Source of the DNA: Sinanaerobacter sp. ZZT-01
Lineage (GTDB): Bacteria > Bacillota > Clostridia > Peptostreptococcales > Anaerovoracaceae
NCBI RefSeq assembly: GCF_035621135.1
Contig: NZ_CP141728.1
Location: 1 to 64,000, forward strand
Direction: 5' to 3'
DNA length: 64,000 bases
Below the pieces are notes generated by a model. The model was not told the DNA's origin. It saw only the letters and a program-made list of their open reading frames with translations, and searched no databases. Made by a program: the position numbers and the translations under genes. Position 1 is the first letter of the stretch; each line of letters starts with the position of its first letter. Below are positions 54,347 to 62,487 of the stretch, in pieces.

Positions 54347-55210
54347 CTACTTTTTCTTTTTTTCTTTCTTGGGTTTCTTTTTCTTCTTATCTCCATCTTC
54401 CCCATCGCCCGAATCAGAAAGACTCATCTTATCTTTTTCTGATAAGAAAGACATCAATTTTTCTCTTATAAATTTAGGATTTTCACCAGACTGAATCGAT
54501 AAAATGCCTTCAATGACAATTTCCTTACACAAAACTTCCCGCTCATGGCGTACTTGTAATTTATTTGCAATCGGTGTAAAAAACACATTGGCAAGCATAG
54601 AGCCGTAAAAAGTTGTAATCAAAGCAACTGCCATTCCGCTTGTCAGACTATCCGTTCCCCCTTCTACATTCAAATCCAGGCCAGCAAGCATATTAATCAA
54701 ACCAATCAATGTTCCTATCATTCCAAAAGCCGGAGCCAATGCCGATCCCTTTTCATAGATGGAAACTGCTTCTTCATGACGTGCATTCATGTAACCCAAG
54801 TCACCCTCCAGCATAGCTCTTACTTTATCTGCATCAATTGCATCAACAATCAATAGCAAGCTAGATTTTAAAAACGGGTCTTCTTGTTCATTTGCGTGTT
54901 CTTCCAATGCAAGTAACCCGTTTTTTCTAGCAATTTCAGCACACCCGACGATTGCATCAATGTAATCATTTGGGTTATGCTTGTCTTTTGTCATAATTAT
55001 TTTTAAATGCTTAGGAACCTCTTTTAGGGAAGTAAGTGAAAAAGATGCAAAAAGAGCTGCAAAGGTACCTCCGATTACAATCAGCGCACTTTGCGGGTCT
55101 GCAAAATTAATCAGAGCACCGATGTCAACATTTCCTGTTTTTTCGACTATGATACCACTCACAACTAGCAATATACAACTGATAATCCCGATTATACTAG
55201 TAAAATCCAT
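54347..55210 (-). CDS. motA: Motor stator protein MotA
   Basis: A 287-residue protein with four membrane segments. The motifs GGTFAALFASFSLTSLKEVPK, CAEIARKNGLLALEE and SALAPAFGMIGTLIGLINML are those of MotA, including the conserved prolines of the proton channel. A charged Lys/Asp-rich tail ends the protein. The last ~10 codons are almost all Lys. It lies upstream of motB by 55 bases. Confidence 0.96.
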   Translation of the reverse strand: MDFTSIIGIISCILLVVSGIIVEKTGNVDIGALINFADPQSALIVIGGTFAALFASFSLTSLKEVPKHLKIIMTKDKHNPNDYIDAIVGCAEIARKNGLLALEEHANEQEDPFLKSSLLLIVDAIDADKVRAMLEGDLGYMNARHEEAVSIYEKGSALAPAFGMIGTLIGLINMLAGLDLNVEGGTDSLTSGMAVALITTFYGSMLANVFFTPIANKLQVRHEREVLCKEIVIEGILSIQSGENPKFIREKLMSFLSEKDKMSLSDSGDGEDGDKKKKKPKKEKKKK

Positions 55211-55250
55211 TGATTTTCTTTGCTCCTTCCATATACCCTAAAAGATTCAT

Positions 55251-55466
55251 TTATTCCTTATTTTTTATTACAGTAATATTCGATGTATCAATAATCCTAG
55301 CATTATATTGAATAATTTTATCAATAATTTCTTCTGCACTTTCTCTTACAACGAAAAATTCTCGATTCATTAAAACTATCTTTGCTTCCGGAATCAGTTC
55401 AATCATTTGAATTTGATTGCAATTTACAATAAACTCCTCATTATTTAGCTTTGTCAGTTTAATCAT
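55251..55466 (-). CDS. flbD: FlbD family protein
   Basis: A 71-residue protein beginning MIKLTKLNNEEFIVNCNQI, the FlbD/SwrD pattern. In B. subtilis SwrD raises stator-derived torque. The position between flgE and motA is the usual one. Confidence 0.9.
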   Translation of the reverse strand: MIKLTKLNNEEFIVNCNQIQMIELIPEAKIVLMNREFFVVRESAEEIIDKIIQYNARIIDTSNITVIKNKE

Positions 55467-55488
55467 TCGGCAGTCCTTTCTTTTTAGA

Positions 55489-55515
55489 AGACAGGGCAGA
55501 AAGTACCCTGTCTTA
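55489..55515. other. Intercistronic hairpin between flgE and flbD
   Basis: AAGACAGGG and CCCTGTCTT form a perfect nine-base stem with a nine-base loop, ten bases after the flgE stop. It lacks a U-run on the coding strand, so it may protect or process the hook mRNA rather than end it. Confidence 0.6.
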
Positions 55516-55524
55516 AGAAACCAA

Positions 55525-56556
55525 TTATCGTTTTAAATTAACAAGTTCTTCGAGCATTTGATCAGTTACAGTAATGATTCTGGTATTCGCCTGAAAACCT
55601 CTTTGCGCCGTGATCATGTCTGTAAATTCTTCGGAAAGGTCCACATTAGACATTTCCGCTCTCCCTGATTCTAATGCTCCGGTACTTCCTTCACCCGGTA
55701 TTTCCGCTGTAACGATTCCTGTATTATCTTTGGCTTTGAAATAAGAGTTACCCATCGACTCTAACGCATTTGGATTCGGGACATTAGCAACTGCAATTTT
55801 TCCAATAATTACAACCTGCTTTTTATCGTTAATACCGGAAACCGTGCCATCCTGTCCTATACTGATTGAACTCAGCTTCATGCTCGCAGCATATTCATCT
55901 GTACCAACATTTTCTGCCTTTCCATCGGCATCATATTTCACTAGTTCGTACTTTCCATCCCCATCTAATTTCGGGCTTCCATCCTTATTCATAACTATTT
56001 GAGGAATCTGTAAAGCTTCCAGTGTTTTTTTAGGCGTACCGCCACCAGCGTCTGGCTTTAAATAATCAGGATCTTTTCCTATCTCTGCATGGTTTTTAAA
56101 ACCATATACATGATTTCGGTTTCCATCTACTAAATTACCATTACCGTCAAAATTAAAAATACCGACTCTTGTCAGATTTAATGCAGTAGGATTGTTTCCA
56201 TCTGTTTTGCTGGTAACATCATAACCGTCTTTATTGTATTGCCCAACAAGATAATATCCATTTCCGGAAATCATAACATGCGTACCGACATCTGTATATG
56301 CAATACCACCTGTTGTATGCGCCACATCGATGGAGGCGATCTGAGAACCGTATCCGATCTGAGAAGGGTTTCCTCCTCCGTAAGTCTCGCCTGGTGCGCT
56401 GGAGCCTTTAACTGTTGCATAAAATTGATCTCTAAACGTAGCCCTTGCTTTCTTATAGCCATATGTATTTACATTTGCAATATTATTTCCTATTACATCC
56501 ATTTTTGTCTGATGTGCACGTAGCCCTGCTACTGCAGCATACATCGATCTAACCAT
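55525..56556 (-). CDS. flgE: Flagellar hook protein FlgE
   Basis: A 343-residue axial protein. The N-terminus MVRSMYAAVAGLRAHQTKMD with IGNNIANVNTYGYKKARATF and the C-terminal EEFTDMITAQRGFQANTRI are the hook signatures. AAGGAG precedes the ATG. The size is typical for short hook proteins of Clostridia. Confidence 0.94.
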   Translation of the reverse strand: MVRSMYAAVAGLRAHQTKMDVIGNNIANVNTYGYKKARATFRDQFYATVKGSSAPGETYGGGNPSQIGYGSQIASIDVAHTTGGIAYTDVGTHVMISGNGYYLVGQYNKDGYDVTSKTDGNNPTALNLTRVGIFNFDGNGNLVDGNRNHVYGFKNHAEIGKDPDYLKPDAGGGTPKKTLEALQIPQIVMNKDGSPKLDGDGKYELVKYDADGKAENVGTDEYAASMKLSSISIGQDGTVSGINDKKQVVIIGKIAVANVPNPNALESMGNSYFKAKDNTGIVTAEIPGEGSTGALESGRAEMSNVDLSEEFTDMITAQRGFQANTRIITVTDQMLEELVNLKR

Positions 56557-56627
56557 TCTGTCTCCTTTCTTTTGCCGTAGGAATTAAATCAATCGGATTT
56601 TATTCCATAACCTCCAAAATGGTCCAG

Positions 56628-57014
56628 TTATATAATTACAGCACCGTCAATATTAGTAAAAACATTTTCTTTCAGTTCATTTCCTGCCATTGTTGTGATC
56701 ACCATGTTGTTAGGAATATTTACAATAAACGCATTTTGGGTGTCAAATATCACCACATCCTTTGCTCCTTTATCCCTTGCTTTCGCTACAGCATGGTTTA
56801 AATCATTTAGTAAATTGTCGGTAATTTCGATTCCACGTTCATCGACACGTTCCTTTGCATGCTTTGAAAACTGCAAGCCTTCATTTTTATTTAATTGCTC
56901 TTTTAATAACGTCTCAAAGCTGGCACACCCTGCATTTTTCCGCAGTGTTTGATTTACCTTGATTGCATTTTGTTCAACACGTGTGATCCGATTATATTCG
57001 TTAATCCTATTCAT
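56628..57014 (-). CDS. Flagellar operon protein (TIGR02530 family)
   Basis: A 128-residue protein with the family core LQFSKHAKERVDERGIEITDNLLNDLNHAV. It is encoded between flgD and flgE in many Firmicutes flagellar operons. Function is not established. Confidence 0.9.
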   Translation of the reverse strand: MNRINEYNRITRVEQNAIKVNQTLRKNAGCASFETLLKEQLNKNEGLQFSKHAKERVDERGIEITDNLLNDLNHAVAKARDKGAKDVVIFDTQNAFIVNIPNNMVITTMAGNELKENVFTNIDGAVII

Positions 57015-57058
57015 TACTCATCATCCTCAGTGATATTGTTGTCTGAATTCATTTTGGC

Positions 57059-57520
57059 TTAGTCTTTATCCCCTTTACCATCTTTGCTGCCATCATCCGG
57101 CGGCTCCGGAATTGGTAAATCTCCTACAATCATTATTTGGGATAGTTCAAAGGATTTATCGCCAATATAAACAAGTGGGGTGTTTTCAAACAGAGTAACA
57201 GCAGTTACATTACCCTCAACTTTTTGCAATTTTCCGCTACTGTCTAGAGAAGCTGCTGTTATTTTTTTGCCGATTAAAGACGTTGCATAAGCCGTGTTGT
57301 TTGTCTGAGAAAGAGTATTCATTGCCTCCAATGCTGAAAACTGTGCCATTTGCGCAATGAAATCTGTATCAGACATCGGATTCATCATATCTTGATTTTT
57401 CATCTGTGCTACTAAAAGGCTGATAAAATCCGTAAAGCCCAAATCAGAGCTTCCCAAACCAGTTTTCTTTATGGCAGTTGGTTTTGTATAAGCGCTGTCT
57501 ACCGGATCAACTGAAGCCAT
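57059..57520 (-). CDS. flgD: Hook assembly scaffold FlgD
   Basis: A 153-residue protein with the FlgD N-terminal pattern FISLLVAQMKNQDMMNPMSDTDFIAQMAQFSALEAMN. It caps the growing hook. It is short; the C-terminal Ig-like domains of larger FlgD are absent. It overlaps fliK by 14 bases. Confidence 0.93.
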   Translation of the reverse strand: MASVDPVDSAYTKPTAIKKTGLGSSDLGFTDFISLLVAQMKNQDMMNPMSDTDFIAQMAQFSALEAMNTLSQTNNTAYATSLIGKKITAASLDSSGKLQKVEGNVTAVTLFENTPLVYIGDKSFELSQIMIVGDLPIPEPPDDGSKDGKGDKD

Positions 57521-58718
57521 AATTCAAATCCTCCTTTCCTACTAATCCCAATCTTAATTGCTGCATAAACTGTTCTGCATTGACGCTGTCATCCCTTTGT
57601 GATTGGTTTTTTTGTTCTTCTCTACGATTGTTCTGTCCTCTGCCATCAAAATCTTGCTGCTTGGTATAAGCATCCTCTTTCACTGCTACAATTGTCTCTA
57701 AGCCAGTTTGTTGTTCTATAATTTGACGAATGTTTTCTGACTGACCCATTAGAATTTCTTGTGTTTTTGGATTTGAACAGTTCAAAAGAACAGAAGCTTT
57801 TCCCGCCTCAAATGTCAGTTTAATTTGAATGCTCCCCAGCTCTTCCGGGGTTAATTGAACTTCAAATACATTTTTTCCTTCTGACGCACGATGCAGAATC
57901 TTTTCTGCAAGATCTTTACTTAAAAAATTTGAATCTGCTTCTGTTGTGTTTTCAGCAACTTTAATATTCACTTTTGTAAAATCCAACGGCTCTTCTTTCT
58001 TTACACTTGCGCCCGTCAATATTTCCGGAAGCTCTTCCTCTCGTTCTGTACCTTTTTGAGTTGGAGACAATCCTTCTTTGTCTGTTCTTAACGTTTCATT
58101 TTTTAACCCTGTCAAATCGGAACTTTTTCCTGCAAGATCAATCTTTCCTGCCTCATTTAACTGCTGAGATGCGACCTCCGTTTTCACGGTCTGCTCCAAT
58201 CCATTTGCCTGAGTCATATCTTTTATGGGCGCTCCAATTTGTTTTGATTCTAACGGATTTTCTTTAAGAAGTGTATTTGCATTTCCAAGAATTTCAGAGT
58301 AAGCTGCTTTCCCGTCAAAAGGTTTTGCTTCATCTGCCGCAAAAGACATTTCCTGTGTAAGGGTTCCTTTCACATCTGAAACATTCTCCTGCAATAAGGC
58401 TGTACTTACATCAGCTTGTTCCTGATTCGCCAGGTATGTATCATCCGCATTTAAAACAAGCATGGCCATAGCCGCTTGATCGTTTGCCAAGCCTGTTTCC
58501 ATAAGAGAAGTTTCATCTTGTTGTTCAGAGGTTTCCTTTAAAGGTACAAGTTCTTTCTTTTCTACGGAAGAAGATTGGTTTTGAGTCAAATTTTCCTTTA
58601 ATGCATAAGCGAATGATTGATCAAAGCCGGAATCCTTTTCGGCCATTTTGCTTTTCACATCAGTTTTTGCCTTCGTGTTAAATGACTGAACTTGTGCTAA
58701 ATTATTTGCTGCGTACAT
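57507..58718 (-). CDS. fliK: Hook-length control protein FliK
   Basis: A 403-residue protein with a long polar N-terminal region and the conserved Flg_hook C-terminal domain (VFEVQLTPEELGSIQIKLTFEAGKASV). It acts as a molecular ruler and triggers the FlhB switch. GGAGG precedes the ATG. The N-terminal half is rich in Gln, Thr and Glu. Confidence 0.92.
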   Translation of the reverse strand: MYAANNLAQVQSFNTKAKTDVKSKMAEKDSGFDQSFAYALKENLTQNQSSSVEKKELVPLKETSEQQDETSLMETGLANDQAAMAMLVLNADDTYLANQEQADVSTALLQENVSDVKGTLTQEMSFAADEAKPFDGKAAYSEILGNANTLLKENPLESKQIGAPIKDMTQANGLEQTVKTEVASQQLNEAGKIDLAGKSSDLTGLKNETLRTDKEGLSPTQKGTEREEELPEILTGASVKKEEPLDFTKVNIKVAENTTEADSNFLSKDLAEKILHRASEGKNVFEVQLTPEELGSIQIKLTFEAGKASVLLNCSNPKTQEILMGQSENIRQIIEQQTGLETIVAVKEDAYTKQQDFDGRGQNNRREEQKNQSQRDDSVNAEQFMQQLRLGLVGKEDLNYGFS

Positions 58719-58757
58719 CTTTTCACCTCCTTTCTATTCTTCCTTTTTATTATTTAA

Positions 58758-58777
58758 CCGAAAAAATAATCTTTCGG
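58758..58777. other. Short hairpin between fliJ and fliK
   Basis: CCGAAA and TTTCGG form a six-base stem, about ten bases after the fliJ stop. It could be an mRNA-processing element. Confidence 0.35.
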
Positions 58778-58786
58778 ATGAATAAG

Positions 58787-59233
58787 CTACGCCTTTTCGC
58801 GATACCTTTTATTCGATATCATCTCGTCAATTAAAAGTTCTTCTGATTTTTGTTCTAATTTCTTATACTCCAACCATCGTTTTTCTTTTAATTTCTCAAA
58901 GGATGTGGCTTCTTTCTTCACTTCTAAAACCTGCTCCTTCTTCTTCTGCTCCTGTTTTTTTATTTTCTCCAATAGAGAAAATTGTTCTTTTATCCTATGC
59001 TGCATGATTCTTAAATACTGTTTGTACTGGCATAGTTCTAAGGTGCTCATACCCTTGGCATTCTTCGTTATCAGCTCATCGTTATAAGAACGGTATTGCC
59101 GCTCCAATTCCTGAATAATCTCCTCTTGGTGTTGGACCTGTGCTAGGAGTACCGCGTGCTCCATCCGTAAACTATCTAAGGTCTGCTCTTTATACCTTTT
59201 TACATTTTCTAATGAAAATTGGAATTTTTTCAT
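58787..59233 (-). CDS. fliJ: Flagellar export protein FliJ
   Basis: A 148-residue coiled-coil protein starting MKKFQFSLENVKRYKEQTLD. FliJ links the FliI hexamer to FlhA. The position directly after fliI and the strong Lys/Glu/Gln coiled-coil content support the call. Confidence 0.93.
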   Translation of the reverse strand: MKKFQFSLENVKRYKEQTLDSLRMEHAVLLAQVQHQEEIIQELERQYRSYNDELITKNAKGMSTLELCQYKQYLRIMQHRIKEQFSLLEKIKKQEQKKKEQVLEVKKEATSFEKLKEKRWLEYKKLEQKSEELLIDEMISNKRYREKA

Positions 59234-59255
59234 TTCTTACTCACCTTAACTCCGA

Positions 59256-60557
59256 TTAGCCAACTATCTTCACCATCTGCTTTAATATTTCATCATACTG
59301 AACCGAATCATTGATTTCCTGCTTTAAAAAAGTATTAATTGCATCCATTTTCGAAACGGCTTCATCCAGTTTCGGATTATTCCCTGCTTTATATGCACCG
59401 ATAGCAATCATATCTTCATTCTGCTGATATGTACTCATAAGGTCACGCATCTTTGATGCGATCCGCCTATGCTCGTCCGACACTATGGAATCCATAAGTC
59501 TTGAAATACTGCTGCTTACATCAATTGCCGGAAAATGGTTTTTATGAGCCAATTTTCTGGAAAGGATGATATGCCCGTCTACAATACCGCGAACGGTATC
59601 GGAAATCGGCTCATTCGTATCATCACCTTCAACTAAAACTGTATAGATACCTGTAATGGAACCTTCATTAAAATTACCGCTGCGTTCTAACAATTTTGGA
59701 AGCTCGCTATAGATAGAAGGCGTATATCCTCTTGCAACCGGCGGTTCTCCAACTGCAAGTCCAACTTCCCTATGCGCCATAGCAAATCGAGTCAGTGAGT
59801 CCATCATTAAGAGTACATCTTTCCCCTGATTTTTAAAATACTCCGCAATCGTAGTTGCTACCATCGGACATTTCATACGAAGCATAGCAGGTTGGTCCGA
59901 AGTTGCTACAATAACAATGGACCTTTTTAGGCCTTCTTCCCCTAAGTCCTTTTGAATAAATTCCCGAACCTCTCTGCCTCGTTCCCCAACCAAGGCGATA
60001 ACGTTAATATCCGCTTTACCATTTCGAGCTACCATTCCCATCAGAGTACTCTTGCCGACACCGCTGCCTGCAAAGATACCAATTCTCTGCCCTTTTCCAA
60101 TGGTAGTCAGACCGTCAATCGCTTTCATTCCAAAATCTAAACGCTGTGATATCGGCGGACGCGTTAGAGGATTGATGTATTTGTTTACTACTGTATATTT
60201 TTCCCCTTTTGGAAAATCCTCTAATTCGTCAATTGGATTTGCAAGTGCATCAATGACACGACCCTGTAAAAAATCCCCGACAGGTATCTGCAATTTTCGG
60301 AATGTATTCCTGACATAATTTCCTACAGCAATACCGCTTAGCTCTGCATATGGCATCAAAAGTATTTTTTCATCTTTAAATCCAACTACTTCTGCCATAA
60401 CTTCATGTTTGCCACCATCGCTAATCATGCAGATATCTCCGACGCCAGCTTTACTGCCGGAAGCTTCGATCGTCATGCCTATGACATTTTCAATCTTGCC
60501 AATGCGACTGATCGTCTCTGATTTTTTTATTAAATTGGTCATCTCCTGAAAAAACAA
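59256..60557 (-). CDS. fliI: Flagellum-specific ATPase FliI
   Basis: A 433-residue F1-like ATPase. Walker A is GSGVGKST near residue 164 and the Walker B region is DVLLMMDSLTRFA. It powers or releases export substrates. The start is TTG with TAGGAGGACC seven bases upstream. Confidence 0.97.
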   Translation of the reverse strand: MFFQEMTNLIKKSETISRIGKIENVIGMTIEASGSKAGVGDICMISDGGKHEVMAEVVGFKDEKILLMPYAELSGIAVGNYVRNTFRKLQIPVGDFLQGRVIDALANPIDELEDFPKGEKYTVVNKYINPLTRPPISQRLDFGMKAIDGLTTIGKGQRIGIFAGSGVGKSTLMGMVARNGKADINVIALVGERGREVREFIQKDLGEEGLKRSIVIVATSDQPAMLRMKCPMVATTIAEYFKNQGKDVLLMMDSLTRFAMAHREVGLAVGEPPVARGYTPSIYSELPKLLERSGNFNEGSITGIYTVLVEGDDTNEPISDTVRGIVDGHIILSRKLAHKNHFPAIDVSSSISRLMDSIVSDEHRRIASKMRDLMSTYQQNEDMIAIGAYKAGNNPKLDEAVSKMDAINTFLKQEINDSVQYDEILKQMVKIVG

Positions 60558-60576
60558 GATTGGTCCTCCTAATTTT

Positions 60577-61437
60577 CTATATTGCGGTCAGTGTGCGGAT
60601 GTTTTGAAGCTGGGACTGTACACTCGCATCAATAATCTGATCCGGGAATTCAACATAACAGGTTCCTGAAGGTGCATCATCAATTACAACAATTTTCACT
60701 CTGTCTGCCACATGCTTTAGGGCCGACTCCAAGTCCACCCCTGCTTCTTGCATTCTACTTGCATCTTCAGCAGCAATTCGAACTTTTGCCCATTGATAAG
60801 AACCACTTGTCTCCAGCGCATATAAAATCATACGTTCAACAACCTCTGCGCTGGATTTTAAACTTACATTTATCACTTTTTCTGCGATAGTCAGCACCAT
60901 CTCTTTCATTTGCTCTAAATATTGCTGCTGCATCTCTTTTTTCTTCTCATCAATTTGCAAGCTAGCAGCATAGGCACCTTCTAAAAGAGCAATATATTTC
61001 TGCCTTAATTCTTCCTTATATTCTTCTTCTGCCTTTTGTAATGCTTCTTTTCTGCCCGCATCATAGCCCGCCTGATAGCCTTGTGCTTTTGATTCTTCCT
61101 GTAATTCTGTTGCTCTTTGGCGTCCGGCATTCATCACTTCACTTGCATCCATTGCAGCTTTTCTCATGATTTCATCTGCTTCCTGCTTTGCCTGCTCGAT
61201 CATTTCCTGCGGCACATTTTTTGACGCTTCTTCCAGCCAAGCTTTCATATCGGCCTGCCCATCTATTTGCTCTGTTTTTTCTTTTGCTCGTGTCTCTTCC
61301 TTTTCCAAAGTACCTTTATTTGCTTCTTCATCACTAGAATCGGTGTCTTCACACTCTTTCGGTTCATCCGTCAGTGTTTCCTCTTCCATTTCATTTTTTT
61401 CAAAGTACTGAAAGAATTCATACTTATCTACTTTCAG
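60577..61437 (-). CDS. fliH: Flagellar export regulator FliH
   Basis: A 286-residue protein if it starts at CTG (61437) or 270 if it starts at the ATG at 61389. The N-terminal part is acidic and disordered and the rest is a long coiled coil with Glu-rich heptads and a FliH-like C-terminus (AEKVINVSLKSSAEVVERMI). It inhibits FliI and tethers it to the C-ring. The CTG has GAGGGGGTG with seven-base spacing, while the ATG has no ribosome site. Start choice is uncertain. Confidence 0.85.
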   Translation of the reverse strand: MKVDKYEFFQYFEKNEMEEETLTDEPKECEDTDSSDEEANKGTLEKEETRAKEKTEQIDGQADMKAWLEEASKNVPQEMIEQAKQEADEIMRKAAMDASEVMNAGRQRATELQEESKAQGYQAGYDAGRKEALQKAEEEYKEELRQKYIALLEGAYAASLQIDEKKKEMQQQYLEQMKEMVLTIAEKVINVSLKSSAEVVERMILYALETSGSYQWAKVRIAAEDASRMQEAGVDLESALKHVADRVKIVVIDDAPSGTCYVEFPDQIIDASVQSQLQNIRTLTAI

Positions 61438-61482
61438 TTTTTACACCCCCTCGTTTTCGTGCATTTCATTCATAGAATGAAA

Positions 61483-61566
61483 TTAAGCAATAATCTCATC
61501 TTTACCACCCTTTGAGACAACGATTTCACCTTCTTCTTCTAAGCGGCGAATAACACCTACAATGCG
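61483..61566 (-). other. Displaced C-terminal coding segment of fliG
   Basis: Directly after the fliG TAG, the same frame stays open for 27 codons (RIVGVIRRLEEEGEIVVSKG, then GKDEIIA) to a TAA at 61485-61483. This is the normal FliG tail. It would be translated only if the TAG is read through or misread. Confidence 0.85.
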
Positions 61567-62487
61567 CTACTGCGCTTCTTCCACATCACGAACTCTTACA
61601 TTATATGTATATTCCAAATCGGACCGGACGGTCTCTGCCATACGAGAGGACATATTTGCAAATATAACATCGGAAACTTCCTTTGCCGCACCTTTGAGTG
61701 CATATACCAGATCGTGGGAATCCACTTCATGAAGGCACTTCTGAATCGCCATACTATCCAGTACCACAATATCTTCAAATACAAACATTTTCTTTCGAAT
61801 TTCATCCGTAAGCTTCGCATCTTTTTTGCCCAATTCGTCGAAGATATATTTTTCATTGCTGCGATCCATATGGTTCATAACGTCTGCGATATAATCTACG
61901 CCGCCAATCTGTGCAAAATCGGTAGATAAAACAGAAGCAAATTTTTTCTCCATTACACTTTCTACCAACTTAATGTTATCTGGAGAGGTGCTATCCATAT
62001 TAGCGATACACTCAACCACTTTTAACCGTTTTCTTTTCGGAAGTTCCGCAATGACATCTGCTGCCTGATCGGCTCTTGCATAAGATAAAATCAGTGCAAT
62101 CGTCTGCGGTCGCTCATGCTGAATAATCGCAATCAAGTTTTTACTATCGGTTTTACGAATAAATTCAAAAGAGCGAACTTTTAAGGTCTTTGTAACACGT
62201 TCTAGCAAAAAATTTGCTGTTTGCGAGCCAAATGCTTTTTCAAGTATGGTTCTCGCATATTCCAGTCCCCCATCCGTTATTACTTTTTGTGTTAAACATA
62301 ATTTATAAAAATCATCTAAGGCACTTTCCGTCTGTTCAGAGGATAAGTTACGAAGTCTTGCAACTTCAACGGTCAGCATTTCCAATTCATCCTCACTCAA
62401 GTGCTTATAAATTTTTGATGCCTTTTCTGCTCCTAAAGCAATGATTACGGCAGCTGCCTTCTGCCCCGGCGTCAACTCAGTCGGCAT
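61567..62487 (-). CDS. fliG: Motor switch protein FliG, truncated by an in-frame TAG
   Basis: A 306-residue product. All three FliG regions are present up to the C-terminal torque helix: LTPGQKAAAVIIALG, then QHERPQTIALILSY, then FVFEDIVVLDSMAIQKCL. The frame stops at TAG after RVRDVEEAQ, where homologues have a glutamine. Conserved tail codons continue behind it, so the usual ~335-residue length would be restored by one C-to-T reversion. ATG at 62487 follows GGAGG. FliG lies between MS-ring and C-ring and meets MotA. Confidence 0.9.
   Translation of the reverse strand: MPTELTPGQKAAAVIIALGAEKASKIYKHLSEDELEMLTVEVARLRNLSSEQTESALDDFYKLCLTQKVITDGGLEYARTILEKAFGSQTANFLLERVTKTLKVRSFEFIRKTDSKNLIAIIQHERPQTIALILSYARADQAADVIAELPKRKRLKVVECIANMDSTSPDNIKLVESVMEKKFASVLSTDFAQIGGVDYIADVMNHMDRSNEKYIFDELGKKDAKLTDEIRKKMFVFEDIVVLDSMAIQKCLHEVDSHDLVYALKGAAKEVSDVIFANMSSRMAETVRSDLEYTYNVRVRDVEEAQ

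Noticed and set aside
61567-61569. Pyrrolysine or genome-wide TAG reassignment
   Set aside because: Several other genes in the window end normally with TAG, and the homologous residue is glutamine.
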